64,000 nt of DNA from Fennellomyces sp. T-0311 (taxonomy: Eukaryota; Mucoromycota; Mucoromycetes; Mucorales; Lichtheimiaceae): the NCBI GenBank assembly GCA_025266875.1, contig JALLLT010000017.1, positions 248,001-312,000 of the forward strand, read 5' to 3'. The first letter of the stretch is position 1. Every line of letters starts with the position of its first letter. This document shows, in pieces, positions 62,221-64,000 of the stretch. The position numbers and the translations under genes were made by a program. The notes under the pieces were generated by a model. That model was given only the letters and a program-made list of their open reading frames with translations. It searched no databases and was not told where the DNA came from.

Positions 62221-64000
62221 ATGACCCTTCTACAAGTCATTTTGCTATCTGCTGCCACGATCCTTGCCGTCATTTGTGGCACCCTGGCAGAACTGGATGT
62301 TGGTATCCACAAGCATGACAGCCTTGATACATGGTTTCTTGTCACAGAAAAATCAAGCTATGTCATTAGCGCCTCAGCACAGGGATATCTCGTGAACATG
62401 CACTGGGGAAAGCGCTTGAGTCACTTGGACAACCTAAATGCAACTGTCACCGAGCCCCCTGTATGGTCACAAGTCATGCCCATCACCGAGGCGGCCGAAG
62501 AACTACCCATCTTTGGCGGATTGCGGTACCGCGAAGTTGTTCTCAAGGCAGAGCTGCCTGATGGCACCCGTGAACTGAACCTCCGCTTTGAAGGAAACGC
62601 CAATGTCACCGGTGATAGCCGATTGGATCTTGATCTGCGTGATGCAAATCGTACTGAGCTTTTGGTGACGCTGCACTATGAACTTGACATCGAAAATGAT
62701 ATCATCCGCCGATCATACACTGTCCGCAACGGTCTCGACGGAAGAATCAATTTGTCCAAAGCTCTCTCTGCCGCCTGGCATTTACCGAACGCTCTTGGCC
62801 GGGATGAGTCCCGTGAATTAGTCACCTTATCAGGAGAATGGTAAGCCTTCGGTCTATATTTTATTTATCAACCCAAAAATATCTTACCCGAAATAGGGCA
62901 CAAGAGGCTATGGTTGAAACGACACGTTTGAGCCCTGGCGTGAAGCACACAGTTGAAAGTACGCATGGTATCAGCGACCACGTTTCACATCCGTACTTTG
63001 CTCTTGCACAAGTTCCAAATGCGGTAAATCCTAGCACTGAAGTCTACTTTGGCGCCCTGGCTTGGTCAGGCAGCTGGGAAATCAACGTGCACACGAATAT
63101 GAAAGGATATGTACGTGTTGCAGGTGGCATCCATCACCAGGACTTTGGTTGGACTTTGGAATCCGGTGAAAGTTTCACCACACCAGTGTTCGCAGCTGGA
63201 TTTACAGATGAGGGTATGCCTGGTGCACGCTTGCGCATGCCGCGCCATGCTCGCAAGTACCAGAAGAAGAATCTTGAAACACAAAAGGATGACGATGTGT
63301 ATCACCCGGTTCTGTACAACTCTTGGGAGGCAGTGGCGTTTGACCTTACCTACGACAAGCAAATTGAATTGGCAGACAAAGCAGCTCCTCTAGGAATTGA
63401 ACTTTTCGTCGTTGACGACGGCTGGTTCGGTCATCGTGACAATGATTCGCTTGGTCTTGGCGATTGGTACACTAACAAGGATAAGTTTCCTCATGACATC
63501 AAGCCATTGGCTGACCATGTCCACAAACTTGGCATGAAATTCGGGTATGTTGAGAATTACTAGTAATGATTGGATGACGGGTTAAACAAAAGTTTGCTAC
63601 GGTTCTATAGATTATGGTTTGAACCAGAGATGGTATGTATGAACGAAGTATCACTTTAATACGTAGGTTTTATACTCATCTACGAACATGTGCTTATAGG
63701 TCAGTCCTAACTCGGACTTGTATCAAGAGCATCCGGACTGGGTATTTTACTATGATGGCGTTCCTCGATACGAATCGCGGGCTCAGCTTGTGTTGAACCT
63801 TGGTTTGCCTGATGTGCGAGACTACATCTTCGATCAGGTCTCCAGTCATATCGAAGAAGCTGGCATTGATTATATCAAATGGGATTTCAACAGACCAATG
63901 CAAGGTAAACTCTGACATTGTTTCTCCTTGGAAATTCTTACCAGTTCGGGTCTAACCTTAAAAAATTGTTCAGGTGTAACCATGCACTCGTATGACCGTA
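62221..64000 (+). CDS. Secreted alpha-galactosidase (GH36), truncated by window end
   Basis: Hydrolyses alpha-galactosides such as melibiose and raffinose. The signal peptide MTLLQVILLSAATILAVI is at 62221. Exons: 62221 to about 62840, about 62896-63543, a 22-nt exon 63611-63632, about 63700-63903, and a last one from about 63973. Family blocks: LPIFGGLRYREVVLKAE, LYNSWEAVAFDLTYDKQ, ELFVVDDGWFGHRD, GLWFEPEM and the nucleophile motif IDYIKWDFNRPMQ. The acid/base region lies beyond the window. Start 62221 was preferred to 62152 because it gives a clean signal peptide. Confidence 0.9.

Overview
The window is nuclear DNA from a fungus. Protein genes carry many short introns of about 45-70 nt, mostly GT..AG with a CTAAC/CTAAT-type branch site. 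The gene set (site-2 protease, PKA regulatory subunit, Rck2/Srk1-type kinase, fungal TRP-like/Flc channel, GH15 glucoamylase) is fungal. A FANCD2 gene and a LINE relic fit an early-diverging lineage such as Mucoromycota, probably Mucorales. That placement is an inference. All gene models were built by hand from reading frame, splice signals and family motifs.

Layout. 0-5.6 kb: four head-to-tail plus-strand housekeeping genes: site-2 protease, KDEL receptor (ERD2), a short PKA regulatory subunit and an ataxin-3-like Josephin deubiquitinase. 5.7-6.1 kb: the first member (A) of a small secreted protein family. 7.4-12.6 kb: tafazzin, a TRP-like/Flc membrane protein, a tiny spliced gene and a serine/threonine dehydratase. 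13-20 kb: FANCD2, then cyclin L only 38 bp downstream. 20-23.5 kb: a PPxY-bearing single-pass membrane protein, a bZIP factor and a doubtful small spliced gene. 24.4-31.2 kb: two divergent class A flavin monooxygenase paralogues, one with a degraded flavin fingerprint, separated by a decayed non-LTR retrotransposon. 31.9-38.5 kb: RhoGAP, Rck2/Srk1-like kinase, GH15 glucoamylase. 39-43.7 kb: a small spliced gene, REX4 exonuclease, enolase. 44-47.7 kb: poorly resolved, coding-like fragments only. 47.8-52.1 kb: four more members (B-E) of the small secreted family in a regular minus-strand tandem array. 52.7-64 kb: aldo/keto reductase-like protein, C2H2 zinc-finger factor, about 4 kb without a resolved gene, EAF elongation factor, and a GH36 alpha-galactosidase that runs off the right edge.

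The most novel-looking element is the five-member family of 75-80 residue secreted proteins. All five share a signal peptide, an NQEANGNNA-like core, an intron at the same phase-0 position, a second exon of constant length (87 nt in four of five), a TATA box 50-75 bp upstream and, in four of five, a conserved element in the 3' flank. I do not recognise the family and assign no function. Other notable points are a 5-nt micro-exon and a GC-AG intron in the glucoamylase gene, a PKA regulatory subunit with no visible dimerisation domain, and a FANCD2 that keeps the lysine equivalent to the human monoubiquitination site.
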